64,000 bases of DNA, taken from assembly GCA_963920525.1 (NCBI GenBank), contig OY986437.1, forward strand, positions 28,477,063 through 28,541,062, written 5' to 3'. This DNA is from Dichetophora obliterata (taxonomy: Eukaryota; Arthropoda; Insecta; Diptera; Sciomyzidae). Under the pieces are notes generated by a model. That model was not told the origin of the DNA. It did no database searches and saw only the letters and a program-made list of their open reading frames with translations. Below, in pieces: positions 34,638-45,894 of the stretch. Position 1 is the stretch's first letter. Each line of letters starts with the position of its first letter. The position numbers were made by a program, and so were the translations under genes.

Positions 34638-35682
34638 ATATATGATGAATTTCATATCAAAACCTATAAAAAAGGGACATTTCGAACCCGACCCTCTCAG
34701 ATTTTAATGAAATTTTGCATACAGCTACACTTTACCTAAAAAAGCACAACCTCATTTTTAGAAATTGCATTTTTGAAAATATGTGGGCGTGGCAAGGTAT
34801 CGAAAAATTTGAAAAATGACGGTAATAGGTACTTTAAGCTGCGATTACTATGGAATGACTCAACCGATTTGAAAGATCTTGGTGCCATTAGAAAGGTATA
34901 TAAGTCATCTTTCGAAAACATACACTGTAAAAATTTTATATAACACTAAAAAAATTTTTTGCCAAAAATAAGTCTTTAAACTTGGAAAACACTTCCAAGA
35001 TCAAGTTTTTTTAAAAAAAAAAAAAAAATTTTTTTTAGATAGGTCTATTTAATATATATAACATATCTAAAAACTAAAATGGGGTTTTTTTATTTTTTAT
35101 TTAAAAAGTTTTTTAAGTAAATGCATCTCTTGTTAACTTCCTTATATTATGATATCTTTGTGTGACAAAAAGAATAAAGTAGCTATACTTTGGAAGTTAT
35201 ACAGATTTTTTGGTAATTCTAATAGATTAGAATTTAAAAAAAAAGAAAAAAAAATTCCATTTTAGTTTTTAGATATGTTATATATATCTATAATAGACCG
35301 ATCAAAAGAAAATTTTTTTTGGAAAAAAAAACTTGATCTTGGAAGTGTTAAAGTCTTATTTTTGACAAAATTTTTTTTCTGTGTAATATAAAATTTTTAC
35401 AGTGTATGTTTTCGAAAGCTGACTTATAAACCTTTCTAATGGCACCAAGATCTTTCAAATCGGTTGAGTCATTCCATAGTAATCGCAGCTTAAAAGTACC
35501 TATTACCGTCATTTTTCAAATATTTCGATACCTTGCCACGCCCACATATTTTCAAAAATGCAATTTCTAAAAATGAGGTTGTGTTTCTATAGGTAAAGTG
35601 TAGCTGTATGCAAAATTTCATTAAAACTGAGAGTGTCGGGTTCAATGCATATCGGTTTTGATATGAAATTCATCATATTTGG
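34638..35682. repeat. ~1.05-kb palindrome, arms ~500 bp
   Basis: The arms are inverted copies centred near 35160. Anchor pairs: GGCACCAAGATCTTTCAAAT (35441) with 34869-34888; TGATCTTGGAAGTGTT (35333) with 34988-35003; TGCAATTTCTAAAAATGAGG (35559) with 34753-34772; and ATGATGAATTTCATATCAAA (34641) with the far end near 35680. Identity looks higher than in the neighbouring palindrome. Phrases such as GTGGGCGTGGC and CAACCGATTTGAAAG recall the Helitron family here. There is no ORF. Confidence 0.9.
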
Positions 35683-36149
35683 TTTTCTCATTTGTTGCAA
35701 AAATGAAACAAATTCAAATGTTGCGTATATTTTCTGTGGGATTTAATGGTGATGACAATCACCTTCAATTCAAGATTCAAAACTGTGACTTGGATATGAT
35801 AAACATATGTGAAATAAGATAAACAGGTAACAATGAAGTTTTTGTAAATTTTTATGTTAACCGACATCTGTCGTGCAATTTTTGTACTAGGTGCATAAAA
35901 GACACCAATGCAAATATGTGCTGAAAGCTTGAAAACAATGGAACGATTAGTTTTGGAATAATAGAGTTTTTAATTTTGAAGTTGTATGGGTGGTGCCAAG
36001 CCCTCTTTTGCCACAATCTCATATATGTTTATGATTGGTTTTAATTAAAGTCATCCTTTTTAGCAATTTGAAGGCTTTATTTATCATAAGTGGTGATATC
36101 TTCACTTTTGAGGTGCTGAATTTGTGCTACGCTCCGTTTTTAAATTCTA
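35683..36149. other. No gene seen
   Basis: AT-rich DNA with one Helitron-like phrase, GTATGGGTGGTGCCAAGCCC (about 35986). No frame of interest. Confidence 0.4.
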
Positions 36150-36850
36150 CCTTTCATAAATCCTTCGCCACTTCGTACTAAAAGCATATTTTTCTGTCCA
36201 GAGGTCTTAAAGTCTTTGAGCATTTAGACTGTGTCTTTCATTGCTTTTGATAAGGGCAGAGTCCACAAATATTGATTTTTATATTGCTTTCACCTTCACC
36301 TGGACTTACATCCGTTACAACATTATTTTGTGATTTTAAATTGTCGATATTATTGCAAGTTGTTTGTCTTAAGTTATGTTTTTGTTTTTTTTTTTTTTTG
36401 GTCTTGAGTTTACACATGTCAGCCAGCCAATGTAGTTCGATTTGAAAGTTTGCCAATTTAACAATTTTGTTTATAATTGAATCCGTTCAAAATAATTCCA
36501 TACAAGCCAATGCATCAGTAATGTCTTTACTTTTGCGTGTTGGTCCCTGAACTTTCTGAACGATTATTATAACTTGCTTACCTAAAATTTTTGGGTATTT
36601 TGGACCCCAGATATGCTTGTTTTATCACAAATTACTTTTGCCTTAAGTTGAGTTATATTCGATGCATGCTTTGACTGATTCAAAGTTTATTCTACTGGCT
36701 CGAAATCACACTTTGAACCTGCTTATTTGTGTCAACCGTCCTCGCCCTCTTTGATTACACCATCTTCTTCGCTACATTGAAAATCATCAAAATCGCTTTC
36801 ATCGCACGGTAGCAAGAATTTTTCAATAATATCATCAGTTTATCGTTCTT
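36150..36850 (-). pseudogene. piggyBac-like transposase remnant (acidic N-part and Cys C-tail)
   Basis: On the minus strand, 36845-36720 gives an acidic stretch with DESDFDDFQCSEEDGVIKEG, like the acidic N-terminal region of piggyBac transposases. Far downstream, 36290-36150 gives ICGLCPYQKQ, a stop, then KTQSKCSKTLRPLDRKICF. This pattern (CxxCP, KT, C, PL, C) is that of the C-terminal Cys-rich domain of piggyBac transposases. The DDE core is not visible, so it is either deleted or too decayed. Stops interrupt both parts. The call depends mainly on the C-tail pattern. Confidence 0.5.
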
Positions 36851-36954
36851 TAAACCTCACTTTCGCAAACTGAAATATTAATACCACAAAAAATACAAAC
36901 ACTTCACCTCTAAACTCGAAAACAAAGTTCTGCTAAAAAACTAAAAGTTACGTT

Positions 36955-38715
36955 AATGCTTATTGCACTGTATGGCACGAAAATCTGTATTGAATAATTT
37001 TAACGTCTTTCACTTAATTTAAACATGAGGAATCTCGTTGTAACATCCGTTTTGCCACTTTACCGAAGACTTTAGTTCTATTTTTTTTTTTAATTAGTCC
37101 AGATATGCACTCACTTGCATGTTGAGAACTCTTAAACCATTAGGATATTCATTTTGGCTTTTTCAGCAAACTTCTTTCTTTTATTCTTGCCAACAACTTC
37201 GTTGAACAAATATATAACGAAAAATCATTTGAAATTGTCTTTAAACCTTTAATAAGCGATATATGTCTTGTAGACATGGGTAACGCATTAAAAAATGCTG
37301 CGCTAATACACCAACCATAGTGCATTTTACTGTATCAACGTAATGCGTTAACGCAATTGCGTCATGGCGTAGTTTAAAATGCTATGAGTTCTATATTAAC
37401 TCGATGTTGATCAGCACAGGATGTTTTTTTAGTTCGATAATACATGGCTTCATATGGCCATTTGTTGAATGCGGTGAGTTTTGTGGTGTCTTGTCCTAAG
37501 CGCAAGTTGTCTTCACTTAGGAAAAATAAATTAAATCATTTAACAAATCCTGAAAGAATATATCTGATTTAAAGAACTCATATTGCTCACAATTGATTTA
37601 AAATTACTTAAACAATCAATTATTAGTTAATATCAAATTTTACTGAACAAAGACCATATTCTTAGCATTCATTAAAAATAAACCAGTTTTATACTTCAAG
37701 CATGCAGTAAACTGTATTTCGTTCAAGGTTAATGTAAGCAATCATACAGATACACAAACACATTTCTGGACCGCAAGAAAAGTTGGATGCTACCTTAATT
37801 CCATATAGAAAGCATGTATATCTAAAGAAAAAAAAAAAATAAACATGAAGCAAATATATTTTGATGCGGTTTTAGGCTACTGCGTGACTTTTAACTCTTA
37901 ACGCAATATTCATCTTCAACGCAAAAACAAACATTAGCAGCTTACGTTTGTTTAAACGCTTACGAACACGTTTTAATATTGTTGTACATATTGAAAAACC
38001 ATTCCGTGAATGGCAAGGCATCATATCAATCAAACGCTCTTATCATATCAAGCATCTTTCCCGCAACCCCTTTTCCATATATAAATAAGCTAACAAAGCT
38101 CGCTTCGTGCACTCTATCGCTATGTTTGAAGCGTCGTAAACTTGTGATATTTTTGCTCTCTGAATAAATATTTCCTCATTTTTTTATAAGCGTGTTATTT
38201 GCATTACTGCGCTATTGCGTTACTTTTTTAAAACAAGTGTATTAGCGCAGTAGCGCATTTGAGTGCTTCAACTCAAAAGCGCAACGCAGCGCACCTTACC
38301 CATGTCTAATGTCTTGCCCGCTTTCAACGCTTCAAAGCAAAAAATGTTACTCATACGCAATGTTGTACGAATTTTTTTCGTTTGACTTTTTGTAAGAATC
38401 ACCCGATAAGACCCACTCGAAGCGATTTTTTTCATATTCATTTATTCAGCAAAGTTATTGGCCAGAAATTTAGAAAGAACTTTGCTCAAGAAACCAAAAT
38501 GAAAAACCTAATGGTTCAAGATTTATCAACATGAAAATGAGTGCATATCTTGAGTAATTTTTGATAAATCTTAAAAAAGAAAATTTTGTTCTAAAATGTT
38601 CGCTAAAGTGGTAAAACAAATGTCACCCAGAGATTCCTCATACCAAAATAAAGTAAAAAATGTTTAAATTATCAAATACAGTGAAAAAGATACAAAAAAG
38701 CGCACAGTGCTATTA
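36955..38715. mobile_element. Element with ~250-bp terminal inverted repeats
   Basis: The left arm 36955-37215 and right arm 38440-38715 are inverted copies at roughly 70-75%. Anchors: CATGAGGAATCTC (37024) with the complement at 38630; GATATGCACTCA (37103) with 38545; ACCATTAGGATATTCATTTT (37137) with 38497-38516. The arms enclose a nested MITE, and beyond it only about 180 bases of inner sequence remain. No transposase lies inside. Confidence 0.75.
37271..38308. mobile_element. 1038-bp hAT-type MITE, TSD ATGTCTTG
   Basis: Perfect 13-bp ends TAGACATGGGTAA and TTACCCATGTCTA are flanked by identical ATGTCTTG (37263-37270 and 38309-38316). The ends are further inverted through GCG-rich words (GCGCTAATACAC with GTGTATTAGCGC). 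An 8-bp duplication fits hAT. It has no transposase; the short frame at 37979-38167 is not recognisable. Confidence 0.85.
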
Positions 38716-38801
38716 TTCGAATCGACTAACATGAGCTGCACAACTACAAAACAACAACACTTACTGCAACGATGCAACTAAACAATGTTAGTCAAATCGA
38801 A
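38716..38801. repeat. 17-bp hairpin just outside the inverted-repeat element
   Basis: TTCGAATCGACTAACAT (38716-38732) pairs with 38785-38801 with two mismatches, around a 52-base loop. Confidence 0.5.
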
Positions 38802-39224
38802 CATTAGTACTTTAGGGCTAAAGTATTTCTTTGTATATCACTTAAATAATCCTTTGTTTTTCACTTTAAAATCTTTGAATTCGTGTTTTTAATAAAATAT
38901 CTTATACTCTTTGTATCAGCATTTAAAATCTGCAATCTTTTCTCTTGGGACTTGTGTGTTTAATCATGTATTTCATATCTGGCTAATAATATCTTTCTTT
39001 TCGACAATATTTTGACTCGTTTTTTATATTATTTTCCTTTTTTATGCCTTACTATCCTGGTTATTGTATTTTACATCTTTAATTCTGAATGTATATAAAA
39101 ATGCTTTTATTGCCAGACATGAGAAATTCATATCTTTTCTTTTTTCTTGGTTTAGTTGGTATTTTTTAGTTTTTTTTATATGAGTTTGAAATTGTAGTTA
39201 GCTTAATTAAGAATTTTATATTAT
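38802..39224. other. No gene seen; AT-rich
   Basis: T-rich sequence with no recognisable content. Confidence 0.45.
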
Positions 39225-39420
39225 CTTCTTCTTTATACATAAAGTTCTTTTGTAGATGACTTCGTCACTGATCTCGTCCTGAACGGCTAGACCGATTTTG
39301 ATGAAGTTTGGTATGTGTGTGCGGCTGGGTCTGCTTTAAAGTTTAACCCGGTAGGTGGCGCTGTTGTTGCTGTAGTAGTGTTTAAAGGGGTATTTGAGAC
39401 TATAACTCAGAAAAAAATTG
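39225..39420 (+). mobile_element. 5' fragment of a short Helitron
   Basis: It carries the same phrases as the complete copy at 44266: ACGGCTAGACCGATTTTGAT, then GGTAGGTGGCGCTG. After this the similarity fades into poly-A/T DNA, so the 3' end is missing or unrecognised. Confidence 0.6.
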
Positions 39421-42400
39421 ATAAATTGACATGATTCTTTCACTACACCATTACTTTTTATGCAAACAAAATTACAAAAATACAAAATGAATGAAAATAA
39501 AAAAAAAAAAATTTTAAAATTTTTTATAACAGTTAGGCTAGATTTTCGATCGTATAAAAAAATTTTAAATTTTCACGATAAAACTTTAAATCAACCCTAT
39601 ATTTATGCATACCATATAAAAGAACATTAAAAAAAGCCATTTTTGGTTTTAAATATTTTGTTAATAACAAATATTTTTACCAAAGTTTTTTACGAAATAA
39701 AGAAAATTGTTAAGGTTTTTTTTTGAAAATTATAAAGATTAGAAGAGAAACGAAAATGAAAAAGATTGAAACACGATTAGACGAACATTTAAAAAAAATT
39801 AAAAAAAAATTAATGCTATCTTTTGTAACGTGACCAAGTTATTCACTTTCAAAGCAAGAAATTTAATTTTTTCTTCTATTTCACCATAAAATAAAATTAG
39901 TACTAAAAACTTTTTGTTAATTTTAGGTACGGAAGTTTTTGTAGTGTCATTTTCTTGGAAATTTAAAGCAACTTTCATGTTTCTATAGAAAACGAAATTT
40001 TTCTAATAAAAAACATCTAAACCAAGAATGTTACTCATCACAAAGGTATGCAATAACCAAATTGCAAACATATAACTTTGCAAATTCTTGCGATGAAAAA
40101 AAGGTCAGAAATTTGGATGAAGATATATAAATTCTCGATTAACACCTGGTATATCAGCTAGTAATTTATATTTATTAGCATATATATTTTCTGTGCCAAT
40201 AAATATTCTTTTGATATACAAACAAAACTAAAATTGAAAGTGCCAGAAGAGAAATACTCAATTCATCTCTTTAAATTTACAGAAATCTTTTCCAAACTCT
40301 GCACTTTTAAGTTAGTAACAAACTCGAAAAGCATCTTACACTCACACTCACATGCACTTATATTCCAATTCAAACAGCAACATATTCAAATTTCAAATTT
40401 AATCTCTTTCAAACTACAAGTTTTATGAATTTTGCTGCCAGTTCAGCTTTAGTTTTTGGTTGCAATTTTGAAACAACGCCAAGCTTTAATTACTTTGTGG
40501 CATAATAATTCTGCATAATTTTAACTAACCAACCAAACTAACAAACAAGCAAACAAACAACCATGCAAAGGAAGCAGGCACACATCTATGCGGATGAGCC
40601 AAACATTGTCACACAAACGCACATAAACACACACTAACACACCGACGTTATCACATGCATATGAAGAACGCATTAGAAAATGCATAGAGCAAGATATGCA
40701 AATATGAAGTTGGCTGCACTGGTTTAATTCATTATGGTTGCCAAGTTTTTGTGAGAAATTGAATTTATGGTATTTTGAAAAGTTGAGCAAAATCCAGCTT
40801 TTTGCAACTATTTTATAGTGTCAGAAACTGTTTCAGGAAATTAGAGAGATATCTTTTTATAAAAATAAAATAGAATTGCATTCAAATTTTCTTCAGTTGA
40901 GTTTTCAACAATTTGGAGTCAAAAGCTGTATGTATATAAGTTCAGCGGTACGTAATAACCTTGGAAGAAAGATAATATATTTTTATTAAAGAAATATTTT
41001 TTATAATTTTTTTTTGGTGTAAAAAAATAAGCTCTCTGTAGTAGTAGAAAGAGAAAGAAAAAGTTAGTAGCATTTAAGTCTATTAAGCAACTCTTGCGTT
41101 ATACTGCTGCTGCAATTGCAGAAAATTTATTGAAATTTATGAAGTGCTACTTCCGAGTGAATGCAAACTATTTCAATTTGTCAGCACAAATGTTGCATAA
41201 AAGACATTCGATGTTTTAATGAAAATAATTTAAGACAAAAAAAAAAAAACATAATACTTCGATTTTCAAGCGCAAGAATCAAGCATGTGAAAGTTTTAAT
41301 ATTCAATTTAGGTATGTATATTTTTGAAATTTATTGATATGTTTTGAAGGAATGTGCTTGTGTCTAAGTGATGCTTACAAGCTAAATACACAGAAATAAG
41401 CTTAAGTTGGCGACGTGACATTTGAGTCAATTTCCAGCATGAGTTGATTTAACGTATCTCGTGTGGATGTCTTTTTGATTTTGTTTTTATAGAAACATCA
41501 ACAATTCTGTTTAATTTTTTTTTGTATTTATGTACACGTACACGTGAACCCAGTGTGGCGACACACACACATACATTTTTAAATCTTTTTGACATTTTTG
41601 ATTTGCGTGTGTTGCGTTTCTAATTCGAATGTTTGAGCTATTTTTCTTCTAAGTGTGTTCTGCTAGTGAACATGTGCTTTTTTATACAATTTTTTTTATG
41701 TTTTGCAGAAAATTGCATACGTGTGTTGCTGCAATTTGCGTTCTCTTGTTGTGGTGCAAAACGTGCTGACATGCGGCCAATCATTGCAAAGTGTGCTACA
41801 AAATCACAAAAAGTTTTTGTTTTTCTCTGTCTTAGATTCTAAAGATACTCTTAGAAGTTGACGTTTTCATTTACATTAGTCGAAGCTGGTTATTTATTGG
41901 TAAAAACATTGAAAAGTGGTCACAATCACCAAAAACCTAATTTAAAGTCACTCATACGCATCGTTGCACCACCGAAGTTGCTCTACTAAGCCAAGTAAAA
42001 CATACAAATTTGTGCTGCATATTTTATGTATGCATCAAGAATTTGATTAAATTACATCAAATTGTATTAAATAACTACTGTAATAATCAATAATAAAAAT
42101 TTACTTTAACATGATTGCTTTTGCATGTTTGAGCAACAATACATAAACGTCTGTCAATAAAGTCGCACAGGAGATAAAGAGAAAGACAGAGTTCAATAAT
42201 TTGCTTGCAGCAAAACAAACACATAAATCAAGAATGGTGCAGAGTTCAAATTCAGATAAATTTTTGAAGTCATGTGCAAATTAAACAAATAGAACAAGAG
42301 TAAACTTTGTTTTCAACAATCAATGGTTTGAGTTATATTGAGGAAGTTAGCCACTCACTCTTTTGGCATGATGGTAACACACACACACATTTGCAAATAT

Positions 42401-43261
42401 TATTTATATACATGCATAGACAACGAAAAGGATGTGCTGGCAACTCAATCAGTTTGCCAGTGAAATAATTTCAAAAGGAGACAAACGCGAAGACGAGGCA
42501 AACGTTACATAACGACTGCCTAGCGCGAAGATGCAACACAAACAATAGTTCACGTAGCAACGTTCAGCAAGGATGACAAAAGGACAGAAAGGATGCTAAG
42601 AGCATTTGTGCGGGTTGTTATTGTCTTGCACTGTCATGGCTTGGCAGCTTCTTCAATTGATTTATGATTTATCGTTACGAGCAAATAAAACATTAATTAA
42701 GTTTGATGAACGCATGCAATGGACGTGCGTCAATGTCGCAGGAAATTTTACACAAACAATAAAAAAGAGAAAAATCTTCTTAGTCATTTTGTTTGCTTAA
42801 TGTAAAGAAGTTCCTTAAATTGTATTTTGCAAAAAAATGTTTTAATAAAAAAGTAAAAGATACAAATAAAAAACTTTTATAAATAAATGATGAATTAAAA
42901 CTAAAGAAACATAAATTAAAAATTAAGAATCAAAAAAAAACTTCATAAAATGAGGAAACAGTATTTTTTGATGAATTTGTAGTTTCTGTATTTTTATTTA
43001 AAGGACCTGCCTCAAATTTTTTGCAGGCGCTTAAAAATGCCACTGGCTCTAATGATTATCCTCCTTCTTTTGAATCGCAGCCGGCATAAAAATATGCACT
43101 TTTAAAAATTAGAAGTCAGCATATTTAATCTTGTAGGAATAATGATTTTTATTTCGAAAAGTCAGTGCTTATAAAGCTAATTAACGGTATTCTTAAGTTT
43201 CTAAATCATATACAAAAATGTGCATAATCTTAATGCATAGTGTTTAATAATATAATAACTT
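39421..43261. other. No gene seen; AT-rich with simple repeats
   Basis: Nearly 4 kb without a coding frame I trust. It contains ACACAC tracts and AAAC tetranucleotide words (40530-40560). Confidence 0.45.
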
Positions 43262-43425
43262 AAAAGTGCGTGAGCGAAAAGTAAATACTAACTTAATGTG
43301 TAAGTGCGTAATGCAAATAAATATAACCAATATAATAAACAATAAAAGTGCGCGAGTGAAAGAAACAAAATATTAACTTAGTGCGAAAGTGCGTAATGTA
43401 AAATAAATATATAACCACCGGCCGT
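43262..43425 (+). repeat. 82-bp tandem duplication
   Basis: AAAAGTGCGTGAGCGAAA (43262) and AAAAGTGCGCGAGTGAAA (43344) begin two diverged copies that share AAGTGCGTAATG and AAATAAATATA. Confidence 0.6.
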
Positions 43426-43539
43426 TGTGCATGGTGAATAATAAAATACATAGCTGCGTTTAATATTACAGTGCAATCAATAAGTTTGAGTACAGTTGGT
43501 TGCTTAATTCGGTGCGCAATACAATTTAATAATATAGGA

Positions 43540-44262
43540 TCTGAACTCAATGAACCAAAAAAGATGGCCAATAATAAATTATCAAAAACTGAGAACCAAG
43601 AATAATGAAATAATAAGAATAAAAAACTTAAGAGCTTAGACTTAAGAACAACAAGCAAAGGATATAAAACTAAGAAGCCAAAATTCTGTAATAAATAATA
43701 ATAAAAAATTTTAAAATCAATAACCAATGATCAAGAATTAAAAATTAATAATAAAAAATTGAAAGTTTAAAAAACATAAAAAACATAAAAAAGGACACAA
43801 TAATCGAGAGTGAAGAATCATTAATCAAGAAGTAAGAATAAAAAACTAAGAATTAAGTATCAGTAATCAAGAATGAAGCTGGAACAGAAATATAGAAGCT
43901 GAAATTAAGAATTCCTAAAATTGAAGAATCAAGATATAAGAATAGATAATTAAGCTCTAGAAGTCAAAAATCAAGAAGTAAGAATAAAAAAAACAGAAAT
44001 CAAAAACTTGAAAATCGATAAAAAAATTCAAAATCAAGAAATAGCAATCAGGGATCAAGAATGTAGAATCGATAATTAATAACCAAGAATAAATCATCAA
44101 AAAGTAAGAATCAAGAGTTAAAAATCAGGACTTCAGAATCCACAACCATTAATGAAGAGCTAAAAGCGAAAAAATAAAGAGTTAAGAACCAAGAGTTTAA
44201 AATTTGGAATAAAGAATCAGGGATCAAGAATCATGAATAAAAAATTTAGAATGAAGACTCTA
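43540..44262 (+). repeat. Purine-rich degenerate AAGAATCA repeat
   Basis: Over 700 bases, words such as AATCAAGAA, AAGAATAA and AAGAATCA recur dozens of times without fixed period, and the plus strand is strongly A/G-biased. The long minus-strand open frame over part of it is an effect of this bias. Confidence 0.7.
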
Positions 44263-44265
44263 TAA

Positions 44266-44628
44266 TCTATATATATAAAATACGATGTGTATGTATGTAA
44301 CGTATGGACTCCAAAACGGCTGGGCCGATTTTGATGAAATTTTCAGGTAATGTTCATCTTGGTACGGTGGGTAACATAGGCTATATTTGGACCCGATAGG
44401 TGGCGCTGGGGTGGACTTATATCGAAAATTTGAATTTATGGACCAATTTAACTGAAATTCAGAATGTATGTTTGTTTGATCATAAGAAAATAATTTGTGT
44501 ATAAATGGACACGGTAGGTGGCGCTGGGGTGGACTTATTTCGAAAATTCGATGGCGTGAAAAATATATAAATACTTTTAATTTTATTTTATAACGAGGGG
44601 AGTAGCGAAGCACACCGGGTTCAGCTAG
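44266..44628 (+). mobile_element. Complete short non-autonomous Helitron (363 bp)
   Basis: It begins TCTATATATATAAAATACG after an A and ends GGGTTCAGCTAG before a T, the A^T insertion preference of Helitrons. Inside, GGTAGGTGGCGCTGGGGTGG occurs twice (about 44395 and 44513). The hairpin before the end is weak. It has no coding capacity. Confidence 0.75.
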
Positions 44629-44635
44629 TCGTAGT

Positions 44636-44860
44636 ATATAAATGGTAAGCACGCTTCTCCGTGGCCAATATCTCTCAAACTGTTCAGCCTGAAAGTATGC
44701 ACATCCTTTTACATAAAAGGTAAGCATGCTGCTCCGTCCACAGTATTTCTCAAATTGCAATTATTTTTTGACAGTAAAGTAATTTGACAAGACACTCAGT
44801 TCTCAAAAATGCTCAGCCTGAAAGTATACACAAAAAATATATTTGATACTAATGAAAATA
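44636..44860 (-). repeat. Inverted copy of the repeat family at 4560-4900
   Basis: Read on the minus strand it has TTTCAGGCTGA, AATATTGG and GGAGAAGCGTGCTTACC, then a second copy with GGAGCAGCATGCTTACC and a TTACTGTCAAAAAATAATT word shared with 4630. It directly follows the short Helitron. Confidence 0.65.
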
Positions 44861-44919
44861 TTGGGTATTTACAATGTAACTTTTTTGATCTAACTACCCC
44901 CTTTTTTATCCCTTTATAA

Positions 44920-45170
44920 AAAAATTAATAACGAGTTTAATGAAATTTTTTTGAATCGATTTGAGTCGATTGTACCAAAAAATATAATTGTATTAGTCCC
45001 GAAACGACACATTCTCCCTTTATCGAAGGATACACTTGACTATAACGAAATTCCGACAGTTAGTCTTGATGGCAATCCTCTACAAATAGTTGATAAAGCG
45101 AAAAATTTAGGATTTATATCAAATCAAAACTCCACGTCATTTGATTATACGATTTTTTTCAATTCACAAA
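44920..45170 (+). pseudogene. LINE RT thumb-region fragment
   Basis: The frame reads IPTVSLDGNPLQIVDKAKNLGFIS, preceded by a positively charged segment with PLSK. The same part of the LINE at 45895-47600 reads LPPILLNNVKLNL-VSKVTNLGYI. Only about 80 residues remain. Confidence 0.65.
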
Positions 45171-45329
45171 AAGTTTTTATATTTTGAAAACACATTTAGT
45201 TTTTTTTTTTTTATATAAAAGAAAATAATTAAAAAAATATTTTTTTAAAGTAACAGCAAATAATTTAAAAGTAAATATATTTTTGTTCACAAATTTTGCT
45301 GCGCTCTAAAAGTTTCACGCTTTTTTATC

Positions 45330-45894
45330 GAGTCATTTGAATAAGGCCACCTATCAAAATAATGAAAGTAAGTGGTTTTGATTAAAATTGTTTTAAAAAA
45401 TAGGTAAGTGGTTAAAACCTTATCGCTTTCAGTAGTATGTGGAGCCTCCATTCTTAGAAATTACTTAAAAAAACGGTTGGGGAGTGAATCATGGAGTTAT
45501 TTTAAATAATTTAAGTCTTTATGGCATCTATCAAGGAATTTTTTTCTTCAAATTGTCTTTCACTTTCGTAGACTTTTCGCGTCAACCACCCTCAAACATT
45601 TTCCATGATATTGAGGTCCAGAGAATACGGTGGCTATGCCAAAAGTTGCTGCTGATCCATGATTTAACTATCCTTGCAGTATGGTATCGGGGTATTATCT
45701 GGCTGATAAATCCATGGGAGTCGTCCGAAAAAGTTATTAAACTGAGGAGAAGCGTTTTCCAGGATGTTTTCGTAGGATAGAGCAGTCAATCTGGTACTCT
45801 CAAAAACCAAATTAATCGTTTCGTAGTACGAAATTGCTCCCTATAACATTACCCCTCCTTCTCGGCAATGATGGCAAGTAGCAATTGTAACCGT
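45330..45894 (-). pseudogene. Tc1-like transposase, C-terminal part (split gene)
   Basis: On the minus strand from 45880: EGGVML, stop, GAISYYETINLVFEST, YENILENA, RLPWIYQPDNTPIP (second catalytic Asp). Then comes a stop, then PPYSLDLNIMENV (Tc1 motif SPDLNPIENLW with the catalytic Glu) and TRKVYESERQFEEKN. This is the DD34E half of a Tc1-type transposase with several stops. The outer inverted repeat, GAGTCATTTGAATAA, lies at 45330-45344. The gene is interrupted at 45894 by a LINE and continues at 47601. Confidence 0.85.

Noticed and set aside
43293..43727. 144-codon minus-strand ORF rich in Leu, Phe and Tyr, like a membrane protein
   Set aside because: It is an effect of an A-rich, stop-poor tract; composition alone gives the hydrophobic look and there is no family motif.
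44260..44760. 166-codon minus-strand ORF
   Set aside because: It spans the short Helitron and the neighbouring repeat in antisense, so it is not a gene.
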